From Candidatus Aegiribacteria sp. (lineage in GTDB: Bacteria > Fermentibacterota > Fermentibacteria > Fermentibacterales > JCC-6): a stretch of 64,000 nt of DNA. The number at the start of each line of letters is the position of its first letter. The first letter of the stretch is position 1. The position numbers and the translations under genes are program-made. This document shows, piece after piece, positions 50,503 to 60,456 of this stretch. The stretch spans positions 1 to 64,000 of the forward strand of contig JAGLOY010000013.1 of NCBI GenBank assembly GCA_023138735.1, written 5' to 3'. The notes under the pieces were generated by a model. It was not told the DNA's origin. It searched no databases and was given only the letters and a program-made list of their open reading frames with translations.

Positions 50503-51129
50503 TCAGTAAGAAGATCCGGTGAGTTCATAGATAATATTGAACTTCGTGCTGTCGGACCACGGAAAAGCATCCAGTTCACACTTCTCGATCATACCGGTAC
50601 CTGGACTGTAGAAATAATGGGTATAACAGTTGTGTTGTTCGCTATATGTGGAGATATGGGCACAACCCTCAAACAGTCCTGCCGGAGTAACCACATCGGT
50701 ATCCATGTCCACAACTGTCCAGTCATCCCAGGTTTTACCCAATTCAAGGGGAAAATCCAGGTACTTATGACTGACGGTGTCAGGCGACAAAATTGCCACA
50801 GAGTCGGTGTTGACCAGGTAAGTCAGCGTACTCACCATCACCAACGTATCCACCTGCACCTGACCGAAGGCTACCCACAGGGATGAGGTTTTCTCAACAA
50901 TGCACGTATCACCTGATATGGAGATCACTTCATTGTGCTCTGAACCCTCCTCCCACAGGATTGAATCAGGCTCAATCTGCATGGCTGAGTGGGCATATTC
51001 CCACCAGTCTCCAAGGGCCATGGGGAAGTAGTCACCCGGAGGTGGCGTGATGGTAACGGGGTTATTCCCGCAACTCACTAACACCAGTGTCAGAACCAGA
51101 CAGCAACCCGCACTTACTTTGCTTAGCAT
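50503..51129 (-). CDS. Hypothetical lipoprotein
   Basis: Lipobox LTLVLVSCGNNP; FPMALGDWWEY. Confidence 0.7.
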   Translation of the reverse strand: MLSKVSAGCCLVLTLVLVSCGNNPVTITPPPGDYFPMALGDWWEYAHSAMQIEPDSILWEEGSEHNEVISISGDTCIVEKTSSLWVAFGQVQVDTLVMVSTLTYLVNTDSVAILSPDTVSHKYLDFPLELGKTWDDWTVVDMDTDVVTPAGLFEGCAHISTYSEQHNCYTHYFYSPGTGMIEKCELDAFPWSDSTKFNIIYELTGSSY

Positions 51130-51273
51130 AATGTTATCCCCTCAGACTCAATTGTGATACATCTATTATTTATTCTATTTTGTTAGATAAGTTCCAATAT
51201 GCAACTTAGTGTTAAATATTCCAGCGAGTATTGGGAGCTTCAAGCTGGAGATCACCGCACTGGAATAATTAAG

Positions 51274-51420
51274 AAAAAACGACCCTCAAAGGGCCGTTTT
51301 AACAAAACTGGCTGGCCTACTGTCTGAGAGTTGGAACACTTTTCGTGCTTGGTTATGCGATATTGTGCAATAAATATGCTATATTTGCAGATGTTTGGTC
51401 TTCTGTGATGTCTCAGAGAT
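51274..51420. repeat. Hairpin + type-B TGGCTGGC repeat
   Basis: AAAAAACGACCCTCAAAGGGCCGTTTT then TGGCTGGCCTACTGTCTGAGAGTTGGAACACTTTTCGTGCTTGGTTATGCGA (51309). Confidence 0.82.
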
Positions 51421-51598
51421 CATTTCCAACTTTGGGCTAATCCCTGAAAGTACTCAAGTGAAGGAAGAAGCTCTCTGTGCCCTTTGTAGTAATGCCGAGT
51501 AGTAGTTGGAACTTTAGTAAGCTGGACATACAGATTGATTCTTTTTGAGTCTTACAAGCCGAACAAACTATCAATCAGGCTTGCTGTTTCGGAAGAAA

Positions 51599-53431
51599 CT
51601 ACTCAATAACCACGAAGCTTTGTACGGATTCAGAATCAGCAGTCTGCATGCGTACGAAGTATATACCCGATCCATAATTTTCAAGTGCCATACTGTGATG
51701 ACCTTCCATATATTCGCTTCCAGTAGAATACATTATCCTGCCAGACAGATCGTAGACAGTAAGAGATACGAAGGACGGTTCGGGAATAGCGAATTGCAGG
51801 ACCGGTGAAGCGGTTGTCGGGTTTGGGGCAACTGCATACAGGAGATATGTATCGATTCCACCTTCCAATTCAATCCCTGTTGGATCCCACGACACAATTA
51901 CATCTTCAAGAACAGGAGTAGTATATAGATTGTAAGTAGTTAGCCAAGTACGGTACTGCAGCAAGTAATCGCCATCAGATACAATATCTGAGATACAACA
52001 AGGATCTGTTAGGATTTCAGACCATTCACCCATGTCGCCTGGATCACTTGAGGTTCTTACTTGGAATAGAAGATAAGCCCCAGATGGTTCATTACAGTTC
52101 CAATTGATATCAAGCCACTCCGGGTGTTCCTGAAGATCAAGAATACTCGATTCCAGATTTCCTGTTGCTTGATAACGGTTGACGTCCCACCAGGCTATTT
52201 GGTCACTATTGAGAGCTGCTCCCAGCACATCTACATAACCGTCGCCATTCATATCTTCAGCATAGACGGACATGGGAGCGCTGACATAGCCATCAACAAG
52301 ATGCTCAGCCCAGGTGGTCCCTGCCCCGTCAATGTTCTCCCACCAGTCGATCTTGTAGGCATCCTTACCCGCACCCACTACATCGATGTCGCCGTCACCG
52401 TCAATATCAGTAGCATATACCGTGCAAGCCCAATCCATATTGTTATCAATTGTATGTTCGGTCCATGTGGTTCCAGAACCACCTTCGTTCTCCCACCAGG
52501 TGATCTCGTCGTCATACCTAGCCGCTCCCAGCACATCGATATCTCCATCACCGTCAACATCAGCGGCATGGACCGAACAGGCACCGTTGAAGTGGTCATT
52601 AATGGTATGTTCCATCCAACTGGTACCGGAGCCGTTATAGTTCTCCCACCAGGCGATCTCGTCGGCCACGGACGCCGCACCAAGTACATCGATATCCCCA
52701 TCACCGTCAACATCCTTTGCGAAGACGGATCTAGCAGTATTGAAATTACCATCAATAGTGCGCTCTATCCAGCTAGTACCGATCCCATTCAAATTTTCCC
52801 ACCAGGTGATGTCATCAGTGAGATAAGCCGCTGCCAGCACATCTACATCCCCATCACTGTCAACATCAGCGGCATAAACAGAATTAACCGAATAAAAATT
52901 GTTGTCAACCACATGCGCTGTCCATGAGGTTCCTGATCCGTCATTGTTCTCCCACCACGTAATCTCTTCCATCGCATCAATGCTGCCAGAACACGATCCC
53001 AGAACATCGATATCGCCATCTCCGTCAATATCCTCAGCGTAGACAGAGTTTGCAAAGTAGAAGAAAGTATAAATGGTATGCTGAGTCCAGAGAGTGCCGG
53101 ACCCATCCAAGTTTTCCCACCAAATGATATCGTCATCATAATGTGCCGCACTCAGTAGATCCATATCATCGTCACCGTCGATGTCAGCGGCGTGCACTGA
53201 GCAAGGACCATTAGAATTGTCATCAACTATATACTTGATCGGATCATATTCCAGTTGTAAAGAACCTGGATAACTGGAGAATTGAATATCGGAATAAGAG
53301 AAGAATTTATTTAGCCAGTTGGTGACTGGACCGGGGACACCATCACCACCAGACCAGTCAGTCTGGTAGGCTGTGCCTGCAAGGGAAAGAGAAGAAAGAG
53401 TAAGAACTGAAACAACTTTTAATAAATTCAT
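51599..53431 (-). CDS. FG-GAP/VCBS repeat secreted protein with N-terminal TDWSGG motif and T9SS-like tail
   Basis: QTDWSGGDGVPGPVTNW; seven ~49-aa repeats of VYAxDxDGDGDIDVLGAA...ITWWEN..GSGTSW; tail APNPTTASPVLQFAIPEPSFVSLTVYDLSGRIM. Confidence 0.9.
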   Translation of the reverse strand: MNLLKVVSVLTLSSLSLAGTAYQTDWSGGDGVPGPVTNWLNKFFSYSDIQFSSYPGSLQLEYDPIKYIVDDNSNGPCSVHAADIDGDDDMDLLSAAHYDDDIIWWENLDGSGTLWTQHTIYTFFYFANSVYAEDIDGDGDIDVLGSCSGSIDAMEEITWWENNDGSGTSWTAHVVDNNFYSVNSVYAADVDSDGDVDVLAAAYLTDDITWWENLNGIGTSWIERTIDGNFNTARSVFAKDVDGDGDIDVLGAASVADEIAWWENYNGSGTSWMEHTINDHFNGACSVHAADVDGDGDIDVLGAARYDDEITWWENEGGSGTTWTEHTIDNNMDWACTVYATDIDGDGDIDVVGAGKDAYKIDWWENIDGAGTTWAEHLVDGYVSAPMSVYAEDMNGDGYVDVLGAALNSDQIAWWDVNRYQATGNLESSILDLQEHPEWLDINWNCNEPSGAYLLFQVRTSSDPGDMGEWSEILTDPCCISDIVSDGDYLLQYRTWLTTYNLYTTPVLEDVIVSWDPTGIELEGGIDTYLLYAVAPNPTTASPVLQFAIPEPSFVSLTVYDLSGRIMYSTGSEYMEGHHSMALENYGSGIYFVRMQTADSESVQSFVVIE

Positions 53432-53579
53432 TAGTATTCTTTCTTTCTCTGAAAGGAAACCTATCATCATAGGTTCAAGTGGTCGAAGATTCTCTTCTAC
53501 GGGCTCCTTTCGAAAAATATCCTATATACTCTATAATGAGAGAAGTTAACCTCTGTCAATATCAATGTAAAAGCATAAG

Positions 53580-53799
53580 CTCCCTCAAGGGGGGCATTCA
53601 CTTTTGTGGCTGGCAGGTAGGGATTCCCTTCGACTCGCAAAGCTCGCTCAGTGTAAACTCACTATCTCGATTTATAACTGAGCTTTCTCTCTCTTATGCA
53701 CACTATACAGCAAAACGACCCTCAAGGGGCCGTTTTAGCTAAAATGGCTGGCCATCTGTCTGAGAGTTGGAACACTTTTGCCGTTTGGTTATGCCGTAT
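53580..53799. repeat. Mosaic: hairpin + type-A + hairpin module + type-B repeats
   Basis: TCCCTCAAGGGGGGC; TGGCTGGCAGGTAGGGATTCCC (53607); TTTATAACTGAGCTTTCTCTCTCTTATGCACACTATACAGC; ACGACCCTCAAGGGGCCGTTTT; TGGCTGGCCATCTGTCTGAGAGTTGGAAC (53745). Confidence 0.85.
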
Positions 53800-54181
53800 T
53801 ACTAATTAAAGTGAGGGATTCCCAGAGTTCTTTGTAATAACTCCCAACATACGTTTTCAGGTATTCATCCCATACATCAGGAGGCAGGAGAGTTTCCAGG
53901 TTCCTGCCTTTGGGTCCTGGGGATCTCTCCCATCCGGTGCGAAACCCAATCTCCCATCCGAACATCATCAGTACGGTCTCCCGAAGCCAGCACTCAATGT
54001 AGAACTTGAGCAGGGGCATCTGCTTTCGCCAGAGCGGTTTTGGAATGTGAGAACCAAGTGCGAAGTAGAAGCTGGTGCAGCACCTATAGTAGAGATCGGC
54101 CGTAGGTCGAGAGGGGATGTAGCCGCTTTCATTGGCGGGAGGGAGGTAAGGAACACGATCATCCTTATGTAATGCCTCCAT
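53789..54181 (-). pseudogene. C-terminal fragment of an aminoglycoside 6-adenylyltransferase (ANT(6)/AadE-like)
   Basis: RPTADLYYRCCTSFYFALGSHIPKPLWRKQMPLLKFYIECWLRETVLMMFGWEIGFRTGW...LPPDVWDEYLKTYVGSYYKELWESL; nucleotidyltransferase domain missing. Confidence 0.7.
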
Positions 54182-55145
54182 GCCCCAGAGTTATCACCAC
54201 TTTTCCCTTGGCATTCCCTTCTGCAAAATGCTGGAACGCCTCTTGAAAGTCACTGAGCGGATACACTCTGTCAATTGCAGGGACGATATCGCCTGCTTCA
54301 CAAAATTCCGTAATGGATATCAGGTCCTTTCGGTTCTGTGGGACCATCAGTATTCGAAGGTTCCTGTTCGTTGTCCATCTTATCAATGGCCCCATTAGCA
54401 GTATCTGGAACATCACGGTCATGGAACCCCCGACGAAGAAGTAAGTGCCATTGGGGCGAAGGGTCTTTCTGCATGCAATAACCGAATGACGGGCGATGAG
54501 ATCAAGGATTAAATCATACTTCTCTCCGCTGTTTGTGAATTCTTCCCGGCTGTAGTCGATCACTTTATCTGCACCTAGCGAGCGCATGAAGTCTAACTTG
54601 CCTGTGTTATCCACTCCGGTAACTTCCGCTCCGCACAGCTTTGCCAGCTGTATTGCATAAGATCCTGCACTGCCCCCGGCACCATTGATCAGCACCTTCT
54701 GCCCCGGCTTTGCCTTTCCCTTATCGAGGATCCCCCGCAGGGCGATCGAACCGGCCTGAGGTATTGCTGCTGCCTGCTCGAAAGTCAGACCTGCCGGTTT
54801 CAGCGTCAGTGTTTTCCCATGAGTGGTTACATACTCGGCAAGACCGCCATTGTAGCCTGGCATTTCTCCGAACACCTCATCTCCCGGTTTGAATTCCTTA
54901 TGGCTCTCTCCAACCGACTCCACCTGTCCAGCGATGTCGGATCCCGGTATCGTCTGCCCCGGCTTCAGAAGCCCACCAATGCGGGCATATAGCGGTTTTC
55001 CGCTCAATAATTCCCTATCCGAGCCATTCAGAGATACCGCATGAATCCTGATCAGGACTTCATCATCCTCAGGCTCTGGTCTTGCCATCTTAATCATTTC
55101 AAGCACATCAGGTGGTCCATACTTTTCGAATACGATTGCTTTCAT
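54165..55145 (-). CDS. NAD(P)-dependent alcohol dehydrogenase / quinone oxidoreductase-like MDR
   Basis: MKAIVFEKYGPPDVLEMIKMARPEPEDDEVLIRIHAVSLNGSDRELLSG...PGSDIAGQVESVG...VLINGAGGSAGSYAIQLAKLCGAEVTGVDN. Confidence 0.92.
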   Translation of the reverse strand: MKAIVFEKYGPPDVLEMIKMARPEPEDDEVLIRIHAVSLNGSDRELLSGKPLYARIGGLLKPGQTIPGSDIAGQVESVGESHKEFKPGDEVFGEMPGYNGGLAEYVTTHGKTLTLKPAGLTFEQAAAIPQAGSIALRGILDKGKAKPGQKVLINGAGGSAGSYAIQLAKLCGAEVTGVDNTGKLDFMRSLGADKVIDYSREEFTNSGEKYDLILDLIARHSVIACRKTLRPNGTYFFVGGSMTVMFQILLMGPLIRWTTNRNLRILMVPQNRKDLISITEFCEAGDIVPAIDRVYPLSDFQEAFQHFAEGNAKGKVVITLGHGGIT

Positions 55146-55252
55146 GGGCTCCCCTCTCAGATTACTCCGATCAAGTCTTCTGCGAAGCAAAATGTTCCAA
55201 TTTTTCTGGAGATATACATAACAGTGCATCCGTTGAATTCTACATACTCATG

Positions 55253-56458
55253 CTATTCCTCAGCCGATAGGGGCAGATCACCTATGAATACCTGTGGATA
55301 GTATTCAGGATCTTCGTCGTATGCGAGGAACTGATCATCCTTGATTACCACCACCCAGTTTTCAGCCCGTTCTCCGGTATCCAGCGCAACGGTATAGAGG
55401 AAATTACCGTCAAGGTCATAGACGTTGAAGGTGCCTAATCTGATGGTACCTTTTCTTACCCAGATTCTGCCGTGACCATCTATCGCGAGCCCAGCGATTG
55501 CGGGTCTGTATGGGTTGGGTTCCCAGTTTGCCATCTCGGGATCCATCCCCACCTGTCTCAAATTGATATTGACCACTTCTGTCTCGATATCGATCTCCTC
55601 CTGAGTCTTGAGAACTCGCTCGAAATCATCGTCGATGACTGTGAATATCTCTTCCCCATCAGGTGTCAATGCGGAGAAAGTATAGATGTCAGTTGCCACG
55701 GGAGCTGTAAGTACCATCCCATCAGGTGAGGCAGCGAAAGAGAGTGTGTTGTCCTCCTGCATAGAGCTTAGGTCAGAGGGATCGAAAGGCGACATGCTCT
55801 TGAAATAGACGGTGGAGGGCTCAACATCTCCGAGGGGCCATCTAGAAATGGAAGTTCCCATGAACATGCCTTCTTCACTCTGTTCGTACTCGAGTTTCAT
55901 CCCTACGATTGCGCCACCGTTCACAGCGGTTACACGTACGGGTGGAGAGGGGATAAAACCCTGAAGATCCATCATGTATTCCAGGTTCCTGTCGAAATAG
56001 ATAAGTTTCCCACCCATTGCGTCTGCTACGACAAGTCCGGGCTGAACCGAATCCGGTTCTGCGGATTCCTCTCCCTCGGGAAAGCATGCCATAGCTACCG
56101 GAGACAGGAACTCTCCCGGTCCACTTCCATGCCTTCCTAAACTCATTAGGAATTCGCATTCTGGTGAATAGAGTTTGATGGAGCTGCTCTGCGGGTCCAG
56201 CACGGCTATACTGCCGTCCGGGAGTATATCAGCACCAGCCACCTGGCCTAACACGTAGTTGCTGTCCCCAAATTCAATGCCGATCGAGTCAGTGACCGTC
56301 ATATAGAAATCGGCTTCTGGAAGATCGTATTCCTCTGTCTCATATGTCTCAAGTGCTTGATCGTTTTCGTCAGCTATCACGTCCTCCGCAGGCTGATCTC
56401 CTCCGCAGGCTAATGGAATGAGAAGCACCCCGAACATTACAATTAGAAACACTTTCAT
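55253..56458 (-). CDS. 6-bladed beta-propeller lipoprotein
   Basis: LLIPLACGGDQPAED lipobox; GQVAGADILPDGSIAVLDPQSSSIKLYSPECEFLMSLGRHGSGPGEF. Confidence 0.82.
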   Translation of the reverse strand: MKVFLIVMFGVLLIPLACGGDQPAEDVIADENDQALETYETEEYDLPEADFYMTVTDSIGIEFGDSNYVLGQVAGADILPDGSIAVLDPQSSSIKLYSPECEFLMSLGRHGSGPGEFLSPVAMACFPEGEESAEPDSVQPGLVVADAMGGKLIYFDRNLEYMMDLQGFIPSPPVRVTAVNGGAIVGMKLEYEQSEEGMFMGTSISRWPLGDVEPSTVYFKSMSPFDPSDLSSMQEDNTLSFAASPDGMVLTAPVATDIYTFSALTPDGEEIFTVIDDDFERVLKTQEEIDIETEVVNINLRQVGMDPEMANWEPNPYRPAIAGLAIDGHGRIWVRKGTIRLGTFNVYDLDGNFLYTVALDTGERAENWVVVIKDDQFLAYDEDPEYYPQVFIGDLPLSAEE

Positions 56459-56494
56459 CTTTACTCCTTTCCAAGAGACTGTCAGTTGAAGGGA

Positions 56495-57064
56495 TTAGTA
56501 TCCGAGGACATTTACAAGCAATGATACCCCGATATCCGACGCCCCTTCTTGAGGAGACTTGTAGTGCAGTGAGATCTCCGCTGACAAATGCCTGATCGGT
56601 TCATAACCCACGGTTCCCAGTATGCCGATACCTTTGAGTGCTTCTCTTGAGTAGTTGCTCGTTCCGTCGTGGAAGAAATAACCAATACCCGCGCCAAGAC
56701 CTAAATAAAGGGAAGGAGCCCTTTCCTCGAGGTAGTACTGCACTTCCAGGCTTTCTATGCAGGTGGTTATCGTAACGTCATCGTTTTCTTCATTCTTTAC
56801 TGAGAAAATAAACGGATGACGACTGTAGAAGAAACTCAGCCTGTTGTTGCATGCATACCCGATCCTTGGGGACGCGGCGAATGCAACTGAAGAATTGTCT
56901 TCTTCCTCAGGCCCGATCTCATCGTATTGCACTCCCGAATAGCTGTCATATCCGATTCCGAGCCCCAGTCCCAGCAGAAACCCCTTTCTCTCCCCATCCC
57001 AGGCTCGAGCCGAACCGGCCGTCAGGAGCATCAGGGTGATTATTATGACAAGTCTTGCCTTCAC
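56495..57064 (-). CDS. Outer-membrane beta-barrel-like protein
   Basis: Signal peptide; GFLLGLGLGIGYDSYSG; alternating aromatic strands. Confidence 0.65.
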   Translation of the reverse strand: MKARLVIIITLMLLTAGSARAWDGERKGFLLGLGLGIGYDSYSGVQYDEIGPEEEDNSSVAFAASPRIGYACNNRLSFFYSRHPFIFSVKNEENDDVTITTCIESLEVQYYLEERAPSLYLGLGAGIGYFFHDGTSNYSREALKGIGILGTVGYEPIRHLSAEISLHYKSPQEGASDIGVSLLVNVLGY

Positions 57065-57220
57065 TTAGTACCTCTTTCTGTGAGATTTCCATGCAGTTGA
57101 TCTACACGGTGTTCCGCGCATACTGCTGCTTCGCGGCAATGAATGCTTTCAAACAGGTCAAAATCACTCCTTCTTTTCAGTTTGACAACTTGAATCTGTT
57201 GCATTACCTTTGAAACATGG

Positions 57221-57254
57221 CTTACGCTGTAAGCTAGTATAGTTTACACTGTAA
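57221..57254. promoter_or_regulatory. Two adjacent TetR-type palindromes upstream of the TetR gene
   Basis: CTTACGCTGTAAG (57221-57233) and TTTACACTGTAA (57243-57254). Confidence 0.6.
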
Positions 57255-57278
57255 GCCTGTCAAGCCCTAAGCAGGACA

Positions 57279-58085
57279 ATGGGCTTCAAGAGATGGATGC
57301 AGGCGAGAACAGCAGATGGAGAGAAAATGGCAGTAACGGCAAACAACGGGGAATCCCGACAGCCACTGAGCAGAGACCGGATTCTTAATGCGGCAGTGCT
57401 TCTTGCCGACCGGCAGGGGGTTGAAGTTCTGTCCATGCGGAGACTGGGGCGTGAGCTGGGTGTCAGGGCAATGTCGCTCTACAAACATGTGGCCAACAAG
57501 GACGATGTCCTGGACGGGATCGTCGACATAGTGGTAAGCCAGATCGATCTGCCGCCGTATGGGACCGAGTGGCGCAAGGCAATGGGTGACCGCGCTCGAT
57601 CAGCACGTCAGGTATTCCTCCAGCATCCGTGGATAGCTGCGCTATTCGAATCACGACTTACGCGACCCCAACAGACGCCCGTTCGCCTGCGATATGTGAA
57701 TACCCTCCTCGGTCTATTGCGACAGAATGGATTCTCTGTCTCAAACGCTTACCGCGCATTATTAATGATCGACAGCTACCTCTATGGATTCACACTGCAG
57801 GAAGTGAACTGGCGGCTGGAGGATGGCAATGCTTCGCGCAGCGAAGAGGAAACGGTGCATCAGGTGCCGATGGAGACGTATCAATACCTTTTCGAGATAT
57901 ACACTCATTTAAGTTCACAAAATGCTGGGATCTCCACACGTCTGAATACCGAGTTCGCTCTTGGTCTGGAGCTTATCTTCGATGCGCTTGAGAGACTTCG
58001 AGAAAACGGGACAAAATTCGATTCACCAGATGCACCAACGCCTCTGCCGGATTCAGACGGAGAAGACTGTAAACTTCAGGATTGA
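57279..58085 (+). CDS. TetR family regulator (TetR_C-like C-terminus)
   Basis: LSRDRILNAAVLLADRQGVEVLSMRRLGRELGVRAMSLYKHVANKDDVLDGIVD; alternative ATG at 57327. Confidence 0.92.
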   Translation: MGFKRWMQARTADGEKMAVTANNGESRQPLSRDRILNAAVLLADRQGVEVLSMRRLGRELGVRAMSLYKHVANKDDVLDGIVDIVVSQIDLPPYGTEWRKAMGDRARSARQVFLQHPWIAALFESRLTRPQQTPVRLRYVNTLLGLLRQNGFSVSNAYRALLMIDSYLYGFTLQEVNWRLEDGNASRSEEETVHQVPMETYQYLFEIYTHLSSQNAGISTRLNTEFALGLELIFDALERLRENGTKFDSPDAPTPLPDSDGEDCKLQD

Positions 58086-58139
58086 TCGAAAACTCTCAGG
58101 TGAGTTCATGCGAAATCCAGTTTTCTATTGTTTCAAAGA

Positions 58140-58411
58140 TGGCTGGCGGGTAGGGATTCCCTTCGACTCGCTATGCTCGCTCAGGGTAAACTCACCCATG
58201 GGTTCTCATCCCTGCAAAATACTCAAAACAGAAACAGCCCCGAGGGGCTGTATCTATTTTGAGTGGCTGGCCACCTGTCTGAGAGTTGGAACACTTTTCG
58301 TGCTTGGTTATGCGAAATAGTGCAATAAATAAGCTATATTTGCAGATGTTTGATCTTCTTTGATGTTTCAGAGGAATTCCCCAGCTTGAGCGATTAAGAT
58401 GAAAAAGCCCA
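58140..58411. repeat. Mosaic: type-A + hairpin + type-B repeats
   Basis: TGGCTGGCGGGTAGGGATTCCCTTCGACTCGCTATGCTCGCTCAGGGTAAACTC; CAGCCCCGAGGGGCTG; TGGCTGGCCACCTGTCTGAGAGTTGGAAC (58264). Confidence 0.85.
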
Positions 58412-58528
58412 AAAAGTGCTATGTCCTGATAGTTGACACAATCCACAGTTAAATCTATTTTATCTAATAGGTCCAACTTAGAACCAGACTCAATAGTTAT
58501 TGCTCGGTAGGCATTGTATGGGAGTAAT

Positions 58529-60133
58529 ATGAGACTCATTAAGATAATTGCTTACTTGATTCCGATTGTACTCTTTGTAGGAGAAGCTTCATCTGATAAT
58601 CCAGTGGAGGAATGGATTGTGTACTACTCTGGCTTAATGGGTTTTAGTTGTGATGTTCCGATTTCTATCGCACTCGATAAGGATGGGAATATCTATATAG
58701 CCGGAAAAAGCAATCATGGCAGTAATCAAGATTTCACAATCATAAAATACGACACAAGTGGAACAGAGGAGTGGGTTGCGATATACGACGGGTCGGGATT
58801 TGATTATCCGTATTCCACGATTCTGGATTCAGACGGAAATGTTTCTATTACCGGAATGAGTGAAGGTAGCGATTCCGGATGGGATTACGCAACCGTCAAG
58901 TATAACAGCGAAGGTTTGGAACAGTGGGTTGCCCGTTACCAGGGAGTGGATGATAACTGGGATATTTCAAACTCTATCACTTCAGATGAAAATGGAAACA
59001 TTTACGTTACCGGAGAAAGTGATCGATATCCATACAGCGGCGGGGATACTGACTACGATTACTGTACCATTAAATACAACTCTAGTGGTGAAGAACAGTG
59101 GGTTCGACTCTATGATACTGGCCAGGAAACCGATGATCTAGGCAAATCCATTTTCGTGGGTGAAGATGGAAATGTGTATGTAACAGGCGGATCATATATA
59201 GATGCTGTTCATCATTTTAATTTCACTACGATCAAGTATGACAGCACCGGATCTGTTCAGTGGACTGCGGATTACGACAGCAAGGGGAATGGGCTTGACA
59301 TAGCTTACTCGATTATAGGGACTGCAGATGGGTACCTATACGTGGGCGGAACCTGCTCCTTTAACGCAGGAGGAGATAAGGATTATGCTGTGGTTAAATA
59401 TGATGATGATGGTAACGAGCAATGGGTGGCATACTGGAGCGCAAGTTATTCGAGTTTTAATTCAATGGTAGTGGACAACAGTGGGAACGTGTACGTAATA
59501 TGTTCGACCACTGCCTATCTTGATATTCAGAAATACAGCTCTGAAGGAAATATAGAATGGGCCGCCGCTTTTGATGGACACCCTCTCGATATTTGTTGTG
59601 ATGAAGCAGGTGATGTTTATGTAACCGGGTCCCGTTATAATGGAGATAATTACGATATAGTCACCTCGAAATACTGCTCTAGTGATGGTATAGAACAATG
59701 GACGGTCTATTTCAATGGCCCAGACAATTTGGATGACAGAGGTTTTGCGCTTGCCTTGGATGATAGCGGGAATATCTTCGTTACTGGATCCAGCAGGAGT
59801 AATGCATCGTGGGATGATTTCGTCACAATCAAGTACTCGCAGACAACCGGTATAGAGGGAATTCAAGAGGATCTACAACCCAGCATTTATGTTTATCCAA
59901 GCCCAGCAAATACTTACGTTTCGATTGGCATCATAGCACTTTCTGATTCGGAAGTTACACTCTCCATTTACGGACTGGATGGAAGACTGGTGGATACTAT
60001 ACTCGCAGGTCACCTGCAAGAGGGTGAGAATACCTTCAAATGGCAGACTTCCGGTATTCCGGAAGGAATCTATCTTCTTAGATTTCAAGCAGATTCATTC
60101 GAGAGTACTACCCGGGTTGTGGTGGTACACTGA
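58529..60133 (+). CDS. SBBP/beta-propeller secreted protein with T9SS-like C-terminal domain
   Basis: Repeats of DxDGNIYVTGxS...TIKYDxxGxEQWVA; tail VYPSPANTYVSIGIIALSDSEVTLSIYGLDGRLVDT. Confidence 0.9.
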   Translation: MRLIKIIAYLIPIVLFVGEASSDNPVEEWIVYYSGLMGFSCDVPISIALDKDGNIYIAGKSNHGSNQDFTIIKYDTSGTEEWVAIYDGSGFDYPYSTILDSDGNVSITGMSEGSDSGWDYATVKYNSEGLEQWVARYQGVDDNWDISNSITSDENGNIYVTGESDRYPYSGGDTDYDYCTIKYNSSGEEQWVRLYDTGQETDDLGKSIFVGEDGNVYVTGGSYIDAVHHFNFTTIKYDSTGSVQWTADYDSKGNGLDIAYSIIGTADGYLYVGGTCSFNAGGDKDYAVVKYDDDGNEQWVAYWSASYSSFNSMVVDNSGNVYVICSTTAYLDIQKYSSEGNIEWAAAFDGHPLDICCDEAGDVYVTGSRYNGDNYDIVTSKYCSSDGIEQWTVYFNGPDNLDDRGFALALDDSGNIFVTGSSRSNASWDDFVTIKYSQTTGIEGIQEDLQPSIYVYPSPANTYVSIGIIALSDSEVTLSIYGLDGRLVDTILAGHLQEGENTFKWQTSGIPEGIYLLRFQADSFESTTRVVVVH

Positions 60134-60264
60134 TGCTGGAATACTTCCGGCTCTACAGAATTGTAACGACAGAGAAGATACTCTCGTAATTTTGTATTCT
60201 CAATATACATACATATTGTTTATTACTAGCAACAGGTTACTGCGCTCAAAGCATTGAACCCCGG

Positions 60265-60420
60265 TATAGCGAAGGCCTTCAACATCATGGAGACGCTGAA
60301 GGCTGACTTATCAAAAGTGGCTGGCGGGCAGGGATTCACTTCGACTCGTTCTACTCGCTCAGTGTAAACTCACCATTTTGATCTTCGATCAAAGGTCCGA
60401 ATCGTGAACTTCAACTACAA
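60265..60420. repeat. Module C + type-A repeat directly adjoining the tRNA-Gln terminator
   Basis: CCTTCAACATCATGGAGACGCTGAAGGCT; TGGCTGGCGGGCAGGGATTCACTTCGACTCG (60318). Confidence 0.8.
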
Positions 60421-60445
60421 AAGTAAAAGCCCCCTTGAAGGGGGC
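60421..60445 (-). terminator. Terminator of tRNA-Gln
   Basis: Minus strand GCCCCC-TTGA/TTCAA-GGGGGC followed by TTTTACTT, immediately after the tRNA CCA end. Confidence 0.75.
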
Positions 60446-60456
60446 ATTCACTTTTT

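Noticed and set aside
52124-52927. 267-aa plus-strand ORF
   Set aside because: Antisense to the FG-GAP repeat gene at 51599-53431; its repeated sequence is a by-product of the coding repeats on the other strand
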